Shown: positions 50,087 through 59,410, counted from the stretch's first letter. The stretch: DNA of 64,000 nucleotides from CAYJFQ01 sp964369955 (GCA_964369955.1 CAYJFQ010000005.1:1-64000); one strand, 5' to 3'. Program-made: numbers and translations. Notes: a model not told the origin generated them from the letters alone.

Positions 50087-51300
50087 GAAAAATAGTTTGG
50101 GAGATACTTGTCGAAGTATTTGTAAATCGTCAGTATTCAAATTTATTATTAAGAAAAAGATTAGAAGATTTATCTGATGTCGATAAGGGATTAGCTACAA
50201 CAATAGTTTACGGAACTATCCAGAACTATCGCTATTTAAACTATCAATTTTCAGGACTGGTTAAGGCTAATTTAGACAAAGAAATTAGCGTTTTACTGAT
50301 GATGAGTATTTACCAGTTTTATTTTTTAGATAAAGTTCCTGATTATAGTGTTGTTGATGAAGCTGTTAAAATTGCTAAAGACTATAAACAAGGTGGTTAT
50401 AAAAATTTAGTAAATGCAGTTTTGCGCAATGTCCTACGCCAAAAAGAGTTAAAGAGCGATGATTTAGGTATTAAGTATTCATTCCCTAGTTACTTAGTTA
50501 AGATGTTTGAGAGTCAATATGGACGTGAAAAAACAATTGAGATTTTAGAAAATTCAAATAAACCTAGCTCAATTAATTTGAGATACAATCCTTTAAAAAT
50601 AAGTGACAGTGAGCTCCTTAAAGATCCGAAGATGTCACTTGTCAACAGGATGCAAGTAAAGTATGATGGCAATATCCTAAAAACTCTTTATCTTAAAAAA
50701 GGACAAATTGTTATTCAAGATGAAAGTTCTCAAGAGGTGGCATACTTTGTTGAACCTTCAAAGAACGATAGAATCTACGATATGTGTGCAGCTCCTGGAA
50801 CTAAGACATCACAGATTGCGGCTTTGATGGAAAATCAGGGAGAAATAATTGCCGGCGATGTTCACCAGCATCGTGTTGAATTGATGGACGGAGCTTTTGA
50901 GCGTTTGGGAATTAAAAATGTTAAAACGATGATGTTAGATGGAACTAAAGCGGTAGAACAGTTTGGTGAAAAGTATTTTGACAAAGTTTTAATTGATGCA
51001 CCTTGTAGTGGATTAGGAGTGTTGCGTCGTAAACCTGAAATCAAAGTTTTTATTAATCCTAAGAATATTGATGAGTTGGTTAGTATTCAAGCTCAACTTT
51101 TAGAAGTTGGTAGTAAGTTAGTTAAGGATGGCGGTTACCTTATTTATAGTACATGTACTTTAAATACTAAAGAAAACCAAAGGCAGTTGAGCAATTTCTT
51201 AGAAAAACACCCTGAATATATAATGGAAAAGGAAAAAGAAATAATTATTGGTGATAATGATGGCGATGGTTTTTATATCGCAAGATTGAAAAGAGTATAA
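50083..51300 (+). CDS. rsmB: 16S rRNA (cytosine-967-C5) methyltransferase
   Basis: The 405-residue protein joins a NusB-like RNA-binding domain (about 1-130) to a SAM-dependent m5C methyltransferase (about 150-405). Catalytic motifs are MCAAPGTKTSQIA, IDAPCSGLGVLRRKPEI (nucleophile-site Cys) and YSTCTLN (second Cys). It overlaps priA by 4 nt (ATGA). In many Firmicutes def and fmt lie between priA and rsmB; they are absent here. Confidence 0.93.
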   Translation: MRKIVWEILVEVFVNRQYSNLLLRKRLEDLSDVDKGLATTIVYGTIQNYRYLNYQFSGLVKANLDKEISVLLMMSIYQFYFLDKVPDYSVVDEAVKIAKDYKQGGYKNLVNAVLRNVLRQKELKSDDLGIKYSFPSYLVKMFESQYGREKTIEILENSNKPSSINLRYNPLKISDSELLKDPKMSLVNRMQVKYDGNILKTLYLKKGQIVIQDESSQEVAYFVEPSKNDRIYDMCAAPGTKTSQIAALMENQGEIIAGDVHQHRVELMDGAFERLGIKNVKTMMLDGTKAVEQFGEKYFDKVLIDAPCSGLGVLRRKPEIKVFINPKNIDELVSIQAQLLEVGSKLVKDGGYLIYSTCTLNTKENQRQLSNFLEKHPEYIMEKEKEIIIGDNDGDGFYIARLKRV

Positions 51301-51321
51301 TTATTTGTTAAAATTATAAGG

Positions 51322-52371
51322 ATGAAAAAAACTTCAATTTTTAATTATAAAATAGAAGAATTAACAGAAAAATTTATAGAAGTTGGCTATAAGAGTTTTA
51401 AGGTTAAGCAATTGTTTGATTGGTTGTACAGAAAACAAGTTTTTGATTTGAATTCGATGAGTAATTTAGCTAAAGACTTTAAAGAATATTTAACAAAAAA
51501 CTATAGTTTTGAGTTATTGGAAGTTAAAAAGCGTCAAATTAGCAAAGATGGGACTATCAAGTTATTACTAAGTTGTGAAGATGGAGCTTTAATTGAAACA
51601 GTAATTATGAGACATAGTTATGGAAATAGCGTATGTGTTAGTAGTCAAGTTGGTTGTTTGATGGGCTGCGCTTTTTGTGCGAGTGGACTATTGAAGAAAC
51701 AACGTGATTTATTTGTGGGTGAAATGGTGTTACAGGTTATTCAAGCTTTAATAGAGGTCGGTGATCAAAGGATTAGTAATGTTGTGGTGATGGGTAGTGG
51801 AGAGCCTTTTGATAATTATCGAAATGTTATAGATTTTTTAGATATTATTAATAGTGATATTGGAATCGCGATCGGAGCTCGTCATTTAACAGTTTCTACT
51901 TGTGGGTTAGTTGATGGTATCGAGAAATTTAAAAATGAGAAGCAATATAATCTAGCAATATCTTTACATAGTTGTGATGAAAAGGTTCGCACTAAGTTAA
52001 TGCCAATTAATCAAAAGTATCCTTTAAAAACTCTACAGAAAGCTTTAATTAATTACCAAGAAGTTAAGAATCGTCGCATTAGTTTTGAGTATATACTATT
52101 AAAAGGGATTAATAATCGTGAAGAAGATGTTCAATTGATTAAAGAATTTATCCAGCCATTAAACAATAGCTATCTAAATTTAATTCCCTATAATCAAGTA
52201 GATGAACATGGTTATCAAGGAGTAGACGATTTTCAAGCGTTAGAATTTTACAGTCTATTAAAGAAAGCAGGAATTGCGGTGACTTTAAGATCTAGACATG
52301 GTGATGATATTGATGCGGCATGCGGACAGTTACGTAATAATTATCGAGGTGAAGAAAGTGAAATACTATAG
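51322..52371 (+). CDS. rlmN: 23S rRNA (adenine-2503-C2)/tRNA methyltransferase
   Basis: The 349-residue radical SAM enzyme has the cluster motif GCLMGCAFCASG (C112, C116, C119) and the conserved C-terminal Cys in RHGDDIDAACGQL. It methylates A2503 of 23S rRNA and A37 of some tRNAs. ATG 51322 gives the family N-terminus, but AAGG directly adjoins it, so the ribosome site is poorly spaced. It overlaps the prpC gene by 14 nt. Confidence 0.94.
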   Translation: MKKTSIFNYKIEELTEKFIEVGYKSFKVKQLFDWLYRKQVFDLNSMSNLAKDFKEYLTKNYSFELLEVKKRQISKDGTIKLLLSCEDGALIETVIMRHSYGNSVCVSSQVGCLMGCAFCASGLLKKQRDLFVGEMVLQVIQALIEVGDQRISNVVVMGSGEPFDNYRNVIDFLDIINSDIGIAIGARHLTVSTCGLVDGIEKFKNEKQYNLAISLHSCDEKVRTKLMPINQKYPLKTLQKALINYQEVKNRRISFEYILLKGINNREEDVQLIKEFIQPLNNSYLNLIPYNQVDEHGYQGVDDFQALEFYSLLKKAGIAVTLRSRHGDDIDAACGQLRNNYRGEESEIL

Positions 52372-53083
52372 TCAAACAGATGTTGGTCTGGTTAGAAAAG
52401 CGAATCAAGATAGTGTAGTAGTTGTCAAAAACAAAGAATCAAATATCTTAGCGGCTGTCTGTGATGGAATAGGTGGTTCAAAAGCGGGAGATGTCGCAAG
52501 CAAGTTTGTTTGTGATAGGCTTGAAGAGTATTTTGCGGATGCGCCGTCATTTAATAATTTACAGGCTATTAAATTATGGTTAGTGACAACCTTAACCGAA
52601 ATAAATAATCAACTATATCAAAAGTCATTATCAAATCGTAAGTATCAAGGAATGGGAACTACTCTAGTTTGTGCACTTGTAAGTGGGGATTATACGGTAA
52701 TTGCCAATGCCGGAGATTCTCGTTGTTATAAAGCTGTTGATAATCAACTGGAATTAATTACTAAAGATCATACAATGATTAACGATATGGTTCTAAATGG
52801 TGAGATAACTCAACAACAAGCTAAGGTTCATCCAAAGCGTAACATCATAACTAATGCCCTAGGGGTGATTAATAGAGTGAACTTTGATGTGTTTGAGGTT
52901 GATATGGGTTATCAGTATTTACTGTTATGCTCTGATGGATTACATGGATTAGTTGAAGAGGTTCAACTATTAAAGATTTTAAATGAAAAGTTAACACTAG
53001 AAAAGAAAGTATATAAAATGATTGATTGTGCAAACCAAAATGGTGGATATGACAACATATCAGTAGTTATATTGAAGAGGTAA
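52358..53083 (+). CDS. prpC: PP2C-type serine/threonine phosphatase
   Basis: The 241-residue protein has all PP2C metal motifs: TDVGLVRKANQDS, CDGIGGSKAGDVAS, NAGDSRCY, SDGLHGLV and GGYDNISVV. It removes phosphate from targets of PrkC. I start it at GTG 52358, 5 nt after GAGGTGA; the longer frame back to 52298 runs deep into rlmN and lacks homology. The prpC-prkC-rsgA-rpe-thiN order is the Firmicutes norm. Confidence 0.93.
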   Translation: MKYYSQTDVGLVRKANQDSVVVVKNKESNILAAVCDGIGGSKAGDVASKFVCDRLEEYFADAPSFNNLQAIKLWLVTTLTEINNQLYQKSLSNRKYQGMGTTLVCALVSGDYTVIANAGDSRCYKAVDNQLELITKDHTMINDMVLNGEITQQQAKVHPKRNIITNALGVINRVNFDVFEVDMGYQYLLLCSDGLHGLVEEVQLLKILNEKLTLEKKVYKMIDCANQNGGYDNISVVILKR

Positions 53084-53089
53084 AAAAAT

Positions 53090-54811
53090 ATGCAATTACT
53101 AAATAATCGTTATAAAATTGTTGGTTCTATTGGTGAAGGTGGGATGGCTAATGTTTATCTTGCTGATGATACAATAGACAATAGACAAGTCGCTATTAAG
53201 GTGTTAAGAGGAGAGATGGCTAATGATCCAGTTGCACTTGTGCGCTTCCAACGTGAAGCTAATGCGGCAGCAACTCTTTCACATCCAAATATTGTTGAAA
53301 TTTATGATGTTGGCAATGTCAACAATCGTCATTATATAGTTATGGAATATGTTAAGGGTCAATCATTAAAACAATTATTGGCTCGTCGTGGAGCTTTACC
53401 AGTTAATGAGGCCGTTTATATTATGCGTCAATTAACTGAGGCTATTGAGGCTGCTCATTTAAAAGGGATTATTCATCGTGATATTAAACCACAAAATGTT
53501 TTAATTACAGCTGATGGAAGCATCAAAATTACAGATTTTGGAATCGCAATGGCTCAAGATGCTCTGCAGTTAACTGTTTCTGATTCGGTGATGGGTAGTG
53601 TTCATTATTTAGCTCCTGAACTTGCAAAGGGGGAACCTGCAAGTATGCAGAGTGATGTTTATTCACTTGGTGTAGTTTTTTATGAGCTGCTTAATGGCGA
53701 TGTCCCTTTTAGAGCTGAAACTCCAGTTCAAGTAGCGATTAAGCACTTAAGAGAAGATATGCCTTTTATTCGTGATGTTAATCCTAATATTCCGCAGTCG
53801 GTTGAAAATGTAATTATTAAAGCAACTGCTAAAAATAAGATGAATCGTTATTTAAATTGTCGTGATTTAATTAATGCTTTAAATAGATGTGAAAAACAAG
53901 ATGATGTTGAAAGATTAGACTTTACAAAAATGGTTGATAGTGAAACTGGTCAAACAGTTGTTGCTCCAATTGTAAAAGGTAAAATGGGCAGTAAATTTAA
54001 TCGAAAAAATAAGAAGGGAACTGAAAGTTCAGATGATTTCTATAAACCGAAAAAGAAAAGCAAAATTAATTTTGCTTCAATTATTATCGGAACATTAGTT
54101 GCCGCTATTTCAATTGGAGCTTTAATGGGGATTTTATTCTTTGCAGGTATTTTAAAACTTCCTGAAAAACAAGTTGAAGTCCCTAGTCTAATAAACTTAA
54201 CTAAGGATCAAGCGGAAACTAAATTGACAGAAGCTGGATTATTCTTAGATTCTGCAGTTATCTATGAAGTTACTGATGATGTTGAGAAGGATTTAGTGTT
54301 TTCTCAAACTGTAGCTGCTGGTGAAAAAATACCAGAAGGTTCACTTGTTGGTGTAACAATTAGTGAAGGAACTTGGCTTTATATTGATGACTATATCGGC
54401 CAGAGTATAGCTGATGCGCAACAAGATTTAGTTAATAAACAGATAACCAATGTTAATGTTTTAATTCAAACAAAGGTTGACAATAAAGTTGAAGAGGGAA
54501 CAATCTTAGATCAAACAGGATTAACTCCGGGTTTCAAGATTGATCCAACTAAAGAATATCAATTAACATTTGTAATCTCAGGCTACTTAAAAGTAGTGCT
54601 ACCTAATTTGGTAGGGCAAGAAATTAGTGTTGCACAAAGTACTTTAAAATCACTAGGTGTAACAGTTAAGTTATCACAAAAAGAAATTCCGACAGATGAC
54701 TTAGGAAACCCAATTGCTGTTGAAACGGGAAAAGTTATCTCAATGAGTCCAGTTGGGGGAACTACTTATACTCAAAAAGAAGGATCGTCAGTAACGTTAA
54801 GTTATTACTAA
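53090..54811 (+). CDS. prkC: PASTA-domain serine/threonine protein kinase
   Basis: The 573-residue protein has a Hanks kinase domain (1-265; IGEGGMANVYLA loop, K37, HRDIKPQN with D131, DFG 149-151, activation loop, SDVYSLG), a Lys-rich linker, one transmembrane helix (about 328-352) and three PASTA repeats (about 357-425, 426-495, 497-573). It senses cell-wall fragments outside and phosphorylates division, ribosome and metabolic proteins. It follows prpC by 6 nt. Confidence 0.95.
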   Translation: MQLLNNRYKIVGSIGEGGMANVYLADDTIDNRQVAIKVLRGEMANDPVALVRFQREANAAATLSHPNIVEIYDVGNVNNRHYIVMEYVKGQSLKQLLARRGALPVNEAVYIMRQLTEAIEAAHLKGIIHRDIKPQNVLITADGSIKITDFGIAMAQDALQLTVSDSVMGSVHYLAPELAKGEPASMQSDVYSLGVVFYELLNGDVPFRAETPVQVAIKHLREDMPFIRDVNPNIPQSVENVIIKATAKNKMNRYLNCRDLINALNRCEKQDDVERLDFTKMVDSETGQTVVAPIVKGKMGSKFNRKNKKGTESSDDFYKPKKKSKINFASIIIGTLVAAISIGALMGILFFAGILKLPEKQVEVPSLINLTKDQAETKLTEAGLFLDSAVIYEVTDDVEKDLVFSQTVAAGEKIPEGSLVGVTISEGTWLYIDDYIGQSIADAQQDLVNKQITNVNVLIQTKVDNKVEEGTILDQTGLTPGFKIDPTKEYQLTFVISGYLKVVLPNLVGQEISVAQSTLKSLGVTVKLSQKEIPTDDLGNPIAVETGKVISMSPVGGTTYTQKEGSSVTLSYY

Positions 54812-54814
54812 ACT

Positions 54815-55660
54815 ATGCAAGGAGTAATTACTAGAATAGTCTCTAATCAATACCAAGTTACTAGTGGTGATAAAGTTTATGATTGTATCGCAAGAGGTAA
54901 AGTACGCTTGCAAGGCAAACCATTGGTAGGTGATTATGTCATCTTTCAGAAATTTGAAAATCAGTATGGAATAGAAGAATTTTTAACAAGAAAAAACCAA
55001 TTAAAAAGACCAGCAATCGTCAATGTCGACCAGGTCTTGATAGTTATGAGTGCTGTTGATCCTGATTTTTCACCAGTATTGGTTGATCGTTTAAATTACG
55101 TTATTAACTATGAGGGTTTAGAGGCTTGTATCTTAGTGACTAAGCTTGATTTAGTCGATGAGAAACACCTAGTCTATAAAATCATTGAAGACTATCGTAG
55201 GGTTGGTATCAAAGTGGTTGATGGGTTTGATTTAACAGGTATTGAGGAATTGCTAGCTAATAAAATTAGTGTTTTGACAGGACAGAGCGGAGTTGGTAAG
55301 AGTACTTGTTTAAATCGTCTTAATCCTAATTTCAATCTTGCGACTCAAGAAATATCTAAGGCTTTAAATCGTGGTAAACATACAACAAGATTTACTTGTC
55401 TTTATAAAATAAAAGATGGATATGTGGCTGATACTCCTGGCTTTTCAGCTCTTTCTTGGAAAGAATTTGATTTGGAGAAGTTTAGTCGTTGTATTAGTGA
55501 TTTTAAGGATATTGATAAAGAATGCCATTATCGTAATTGTCTTCATGATAGTGAGCCTGGTTGTCGGGTAAAAAAAGAAGTTGAAAGTGGAAAAGTTTTA
55601 AAATCTAGATATTTAAATTATTTAGATTGTTTAAAATTAATCAAAGGAGAAAAACAATGA
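54815..55660 (+). CDS. rsgA: Ribosome small-subunit-dependent GTPase
   Basis: The 281-residue protein has an N-terminal OB fold (about 1-70), a circularly permuted GTPase with G4 (TKLDL) before G1 (GQSGVGKST) and the DTPGF G3, and a C-terminal zinc motif (CHYRNCLHDSEPGC). It helps mature 30S subunits. The ATG is 3 nt after the prkC stop without a Shine-Dalgarno sequence, so translation is likely coupled. Confidence 0.95.
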   Translation: MQGVITRIVSNQYQVTSGDKVYDCIARGKVRLQGKPLVGDYVIFQKFENQYGIEEFLTRKNQLKRPAIVNVDQVLIVMSAVDPDFSPVLVDRLNYVINYEGLEACILVTKLDLVDEKHLVYKIIEDYRRVGIKVVDGFDLTGIEELLANKISVLTGQSGVGKSTCLNRLNPNFNLATQEISKALNRGKHTTRFTCLYKIKDGYVADTPGFSALSWKEFDLEKFSRCISDFKDIDKECHYRNCLHDSEPGCRVKKEVESGKVLKSRYLNYLDCLKLIKGEKQ

Positions 55661-56280
55661 TTATAGCACCTTCAGTATTATCAATTGATTATCTAAAGAT
55701 TAAAGAACAATTAGCACAATTAGAAAAAAGCAAAGCAGAGTGGATTCACTATGATATTATGGATGGACATTTTGTGCCTAATATGACTTTTGGACCTGAC
55801 TTTGTTCAAGCGTTGAAAGACAATAATAGTTTGGTTGTAGATATTCATTTAATGGTTGAAGAACCGATGAAGATTAGTAAATATTTTTTAAGGTGTAAGC
55901 CAAAATATTTAACTATTCATTATGAAAATAAAATTGATTTTAAAGAGTTTGTGGATTTTTGTCAAATGAATGATATTATTCCTGGTTTATCAATAAAGCC
56001 TGAAACTGAAGTTTCAGAAATTAAAGAATTATTACCAATGTTTGGGTTAATCTTAGTTATGACTGTTAGTCCTGGTTTTGGTAATCAAAAGTTCATGGAA
56101 AATGGTTTAACTAAAATCAGAGAGTTAAAAGCTTTAAAGGGCGATTATTTAATTGAGGTTGATGGTGGAATTAATCAAGAAACTGCGATCTTGTGTAAAG
56201 AGGCAGGCGCTGATGTATTAGTGGCTGGTAGTTATGTCTTTAACGGTGATATAGTTAGTCGTGTTGAAAGCTTGTTGTGA
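55657..56280 (+). CDS. rpe: Ribulose-phosphate 3-epimerase
   Basis: The 207-residue TIM barrel has APSVLSIDYL, WIHYDIMDGHFVPNMTFGP, DIHLMVEEP, LVMTVSPGFGNQKF and VDGGINQETA. It interconverts Ru5P and Xu5P. ATG 55657 follows AAAGGAG by 6 nt and overlaps rsgA by 4 nt (ATGA). It could use Ru5P from the HxlA/HxlB pair at 35731-36886. Confidence 0.95.
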   Translation: MIIAPSVLSIDYLKIKEQLAQLEKSKAEWIHYDIMDGHFVPNMTFGPDFVQALKDNNSLVVDIHLMVEEPMKISKYFLRCKPKYLTIHYENKIDFKEFVDFCQMNDIIPGLSIKPETEVSEIKELLPMFGLILVMTVSPGFGNQKFMENGLTKIRELKALKGDYLIEVDGGINQETAILCKEAGADVLVAGSYVFNGDIVSRVESLL

Positions 56281-56870
56281 AATCGATTAATGTGATCACT
56301 CGTAGTGATGTAAAGGTTAGTGATTTAAATTTAGAATGTGTTGTTGTTGATGGCGGTTTAGAGTATGCGATTAATAATAACTTAAAGATACTGATGGCTA
56401 TTGGGGATTTCGATAGTGTTAAAGCTGATGTTTTAAGTGCTTATCATGGCCCTAAAATTGTGTTGAATTCGATTAAAGATGAATCTGATTTTAAAGTTAG
56501 TTTAAATTATCTTAAAGATTTTAAGGGTCAAATTAATGTTTATGGTGTTCTGGGTAAGCGTTTTGATCATAGTTTAGCAAATTTGATTGAATTGTTTAAT
56601 TGTGATCTAAATCTTCATTATTTTGATGAGTATAATCATCTTTATAAATTAGCTAAAGGTGAGCACATTGTTAAGTCTAATGATTTTAAGTATTTGTCAT
56701 TTCTAACTCTAGATGAGTGTAATTTGACTTTGAAAGGTTTTAAGTACCCATTAAATAATTATCACTTAACTAATAGAGATACATTACCACTTTCTAATGA
56801 GTTGACCGAAGAAAAGGGTAGCGTTATAGTAAATAATGGTAATGTCTTAATTATTATGAGTAATGACTAA
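56277..56870 (+). CDS. thiN: Thiamine pyrophosphokinase
   Basis: The 197-residue protein matches ThiN: VVDGGLEYAI, IGDFDSV, NSIKDESDFKVSLNYL, VYGVLGKRFDHSLANL and a C-terminal S-N-E-L block. It makes TPP from thiamine and ATP. GTG 56277 overlaps the rpe stop (GTGA); no strong ribosome site, so it is probably coupled. It ends the prpC-thiN run. Confidence 0.88.
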   Translation: MKSINVITRSDVKVSDLNLECVVVDGGLEYAINNNLKILMAIGDFDSVKADVLSAYHGPKIVLNSIKDESDFKVSLNYLKDFKGQINVYGVLGKRFDHSLANLIELFNCDLNLHYFDEYNHLYKLAKGEHIVKSNDFKYLSFLTLDECNLTLKGFKYPLNNYHLTNRDTLPLSNELTEEKGSVIVNNGNVLIIMSND

Positions 56871-56887
56871 TTTTATTTAAAAATATC

Positions 56888-56917
56888 TTGATTATTAATT
56901 AAAATCTATGATATAAT
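56888..56917 (+). promoter_or_regulatory. rpmB promoter
   Basis: TTGATT (56888-56893), an 18-nt spacer and consensus TATAAT (56912-56917) precede rpmB. Confidence 0.75.
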
Positions 56918-56944
56918 GCTTAAGCAGCGTTAGGAGGTAATGTG

Positions 56945-57139
56945 ATGGCAAGAGTATGTGCTATATCTGGTAAGAGAGCTTTATCGGGAAATCGTCGTTC
57001 ACATTCATTGCGAGCAACTCGCCGTAAATGGAATGTAAATTTGCAAAAAGTTAAGATTATTATTGATGGCAAGCCTGTACGCGTACGTGTATCAGCTCGT
57101 GAACTAAGAAATCTTAAGGCTCAAATGGTAAAAGCTTAA
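56945..57139 (+). CDS. rpmB: 50S ribosomal protein L28
   Basis: The 64-residue protein begins ARVCAISGKRALSGNRRSHSLRATRRKWNVNLQ, typical of L28. ATG 56945 is 6 nt after AGGAGGT; an in-frame GTG 3 nt earlier is less likely. It has its own promoter and terminator. Confidence 0.96.
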   Translation: MARVCAISGKRALSGNRRSHSLRATRRKWNVNLQKVKIIIDGKPVRVRVSARELRNLKAQMVKA

Positions 57140-57140
57140 A

Positions 57141-57170
57141 AAAATAACAAGGTAATAACCTTGTTTTTTA
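57141..57170. terminator. Bidirectional terminator after rpmB
   Basis: An 8-bp stem AACAAGGT/ACCTTGTT with flanking A and T runs serves rpmB and the converging RluA-family gene. Confidence 0.9.
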
Positions 57171-57818
57171 TTGGTTAAATTGATTGAATGGTTTAGTTTT
57201 CGGTTGACAACTAAAGGTTAATAACTCTTTTGTGATTGGGTGATAGAATGATAGTTGGTAAGCATATAATGCAATACTTTGGCCAACTACTGCGTCTTTA
57301 TTGTATTTTTGATCACCCCATATTGGAGTTTTTTGGTTTGATAGTTGAACTCTTATTTGGTGAGGCCTACCAGTCTCAATTTCGACATCTAAGAGATTCA
57401 AACTATCTACAGTTTCAAGTAACTTATAGCTTAGGATTGCTAATTTTCCTTGTTTATCAACTTTTACAATATTTCTTTTTGAGTCTTTAAGCAATTTGTC
57501 AGAAAGCTTAGCTTCTGATTTAGGAGAACCTGATACTACGGCATAGTATTTTTTTGTGAACTTCTTTTCTCTAACTTGTTGGCTTAAGCGACTTGAAGAT
57601 TTGGAAGTTTTTCCAAAGACCATTACACCTCCAACAGGACGATCTAACCGATGGATAAGTCCAAGATATGCTTGATTAGGTTTATTGTATTTTTCTACTA
57701 GATAAGCCTTTAAAACATCTAATAGATTATCATCTTTAGACTCATCAGGACAAGAAGGCATATTTACTGGTTTTTCAACTACTAAAAGATGATTGTCTTC
57801 AAATAAAATATTAATCAT
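57168..57818 (-). CDS. RluA-family RNA pseudouridine synthase
   Basis: The 216-residue protein has the RluA motif LIHRLDRPVGGVMVFGKTSK with the catalytic Asp, the N-terminal ILFEDNHLLVVEKPVNMPSCPDE, and the C-terminal ETGRPHQIRVQLS. It lacks an S4 domain and so resembles short members of the family. It modifies uridines in rRNA or tRNA; the site is unknown. It overlaps the upstream methyltransferase by 8 nt. Confidence 0.9.
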   Translation of the reverse strand: MINILFEDNHLLVVEKPVNMPSCPDESKDDNLLDVLKAYLVEKYNKPNQAYLGLIHRLDRPVGGVMVFGKTSKSSSRLSQQVREKKFTKKYYAVVSGSPKSEAKLSDKLLKDSKRNIVKVDKQGKLAILSYKLLETVDSLNLLDVEIETGRPHQIRVQLSNQKTPIWGDQKYNKDAVVGQSIALYAYQLSFYHPITKELLTFSCQPKTKPFNQFNQ

Positions 57819-58680
57819 TAGTGATTATCCCATAGACACCACAAGGCAAATCAATGCCCTGTTTTAAAACAGGAATCAATAGTTCTCCAGTTTCTACTTT
57901 CTTTAAAGGACCATTACTTACAACGTTTTCCTTTAAGAGATTTTTAATGACAGTGGAACTATAACCAGCTGAATAAGCGCTGATTAAAAAAAATATTGCG
58001 TCATCAGCTAATAGTTTACTAGCCTCAACTAAGAGATTATTTATTTGCTCCTCAAATTTCCATATTTCTTTATTTGGCCCTCTGCCAAAAGAGGGTGGAT
58101 CCATAATTATTCCATGATATTTATTTCCTCTTCTTTGTTCCTTAAGAATAAATTTTAGACAATCATCAACGATAAATCGAATTTTATGGTTATCTAGCTT
58201 TGATAGTCCTGCATTATCTTTGGCCCATTGAACCATTCCTTTACTTGAGTCAACATGCACTACTTCATCAGCTCCTGCATAAGCAGCCATTAGAGTAGCG
58301 GCACCAGTGTAGGCAAATAAATTTAAAACTTTAATTTCTTCTCTTGGATTTTCTTTGATTAATTTTTTAATGCTGTCCCAATTGCTTGCTTGTTCTGGAA
58401 ATAAGCCTGTGTGTTTAAAACCAAGAGGTGCAACTTTAAAAGTTAATTCTTGGTAATTGATAGTCCATTCTTCAGGGAGTTTCTTTAGATACTTCCATTC
58501 CCCACCGCCAGCTGATGAGCGTAAGTACTTAGCATCTACTGTTTCTTTGTGTTTTGGCATCGCCCAAATTGCTAGAGGGTCAGGTCTTTCAAGGGTGAAT
58601 TCACCCCATTTTTCTATCTTGTTTCCATCTCCGGTATAGAGGCAAGAATAGTCTTGCCAGTTAATTGCTTTTTTATTCAT
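57811..58680 (-). CDS. RlmI/COG1092-like SAM-dependent methyltransferase, probably leaderless
   Basis: The 289-residue protein has FTLERPDPLAIW, LNLFAYTGAATLMAAYAGADEVVHVDSSKGMVQWA (SAM site), and IIMDPPSFGRG (catalytic motif). This is the COG1092 group of 23S rRNA methyltransferases, without an N-terminal PUA domain. There is no Shine-Dalgarno sequence; TATAAT (58687-58692, reverse) lies 6 nt before the ATG at 58680, so the mRNA is probably leaderless. Forms an operon with the RluA-family gene. Confidence 0.85.
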   Translation of the reverse strand: MNKKAINWQDYSCLYTGDGNKIEKWGEFTLERPDPLAIWAMPKHKETVDAKYLRSSAGGGEWKYLKKLPEEWTINYQELTFKVAPLGFKHTGLFPEQASNWDSIKKLIKENPREEIKVLNLFAYTGAATLMAAYAGADEVVHVDSSKGMVQWAKDNAGLSKLDNHKIRFIVDDCLKFILKEQRRGNKYHGIIMDPPSFGRGPNKEIWKFEEQINNLLVEASKLLADDAIFFLISAYSAGYSSTVIKNLLKENVVSNGPLKKVETGELLIPVLKQGIDLPCGVYGIITND

Positions 58681-58686
58681 AAATCT

Positions 58687-58737
58687 ATTATAAACGATTA
58701 TTGTTATTTTGACATTAAGGATTAAAAGTTATATTAT
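58687..58737. promoter_or_regulatory. Divergent leaderless promoters
   Basis: Reverse: TATAAT (58687-58692), 17-nt spacer, ATGTCA (58710-58715, 4 of 6 matches). Forward: TTGACA (58709-58714), 17-nt spacer, TATTAT (58732-58737). The -35 boxes overlap. The start codons lie 6 nt (reverse) and 7 nt (forward) past the -10 boxes. Confidence 0.7.
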
Positions 58738-58744
58738 TTATTTA

Positions 58745-59395
58745 ATGAAAAAGAAGAATATGAAGGAGATGATTAGGCTCTCTTTGGGTGAAGAAATTAC
58801 TAATGCAATAACTCACGGTGTAATGGCCGCTTTTATTTTGTTGATAATGCCTTTTGTTGCTGTGTTGTCATATTTACAAGGCGGGTGGATCCAAACCATT
58901 GGTGTTGGTATATTTTTGATTTCCTTGTTTTTAATGTTTATTACTAGTTGTTTATATCATAGTATGACTTATGATTCTGAGGAGAAGGTGGTATTAAGAA
59001 TCTTAGATCATTGTATGATTTATGTGGCGATTGCTGGGAGTTATACTCCTGTTGCCTTAAGTGTGATTGGTGGATGGCAGGGAATTGCGATCATTATTTT
59101 ACAATGGGTAGCAGTAACTGTGGGAATTTTGTATAAGTCAATTGCTCAACGCAGTATTCCGAAGTTATCGGTGACAATCTATCTGATCATGGGATGGTCA
59201 GTTATTTTCTTTATACCGATATTAATTGCTCAAGCTAAGGCTTTATTTTTAGTGTTTTTGGTTGCTGGTGGTTTGTTTTATTCAATTGGAGCAGGTTTTT
59301 ATATTAGCAAGAAAAAATATACGCATTCGATTTGGCATTTCTTTATTATTTTTGGTGCTTTAAGTCATATGATTGCGATTTTATTTTTAATGTAA
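58745..59395 (+). CDS. Haemolysin III / PAQR-family membrane protein, probably leaderless
   Basis: The 216-residue protein has seven hydrophobic helices and the HlyIII/PAQR signatures LGEEITNAITHGVMAA, TSCLYHSMTY, LDHCMIYVAIAGSYTPV and a C-terminal SIWHFFIIFGALSHM, whose His and Asp are metal ligands in this family. Not a proven toxin. ATG 58745 lies 7 nt past a good -10 box and has no usable Shine-Dalgarno sequence. A TTG at 58709 falls in the -35 box and is rejected. Confidence 0.9.
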   Translation: MKKKNMKEMIRLSLGEEITNAITHGVMAAFILLIMPFVAVLSYLQGGWIQTIGVGIFLISLFLMFITSCLYHSMTYDSEEKVVLRILDHCMIYVAIAGSYTPVALSVIGGWQGIAIIILQWVAVTVGILYKSIAQRSIPKLSVTIYLIMGWSVIFFIPILIAQAKALFLVFLVAGGLFYSIGAGFYISKKKYTHSIWHFFIIFGALSHMIAILFLM

Positions 59396-59410
59396 TAAAG
59401 GAGAAATATA

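Noticed and set aside
52298..52357. Longer N-terminus for PrpC
   Set aside because: The extension lies within rlmN; GTG 52358 has GAGGTGA at a good distance and gives the family N-terminus.
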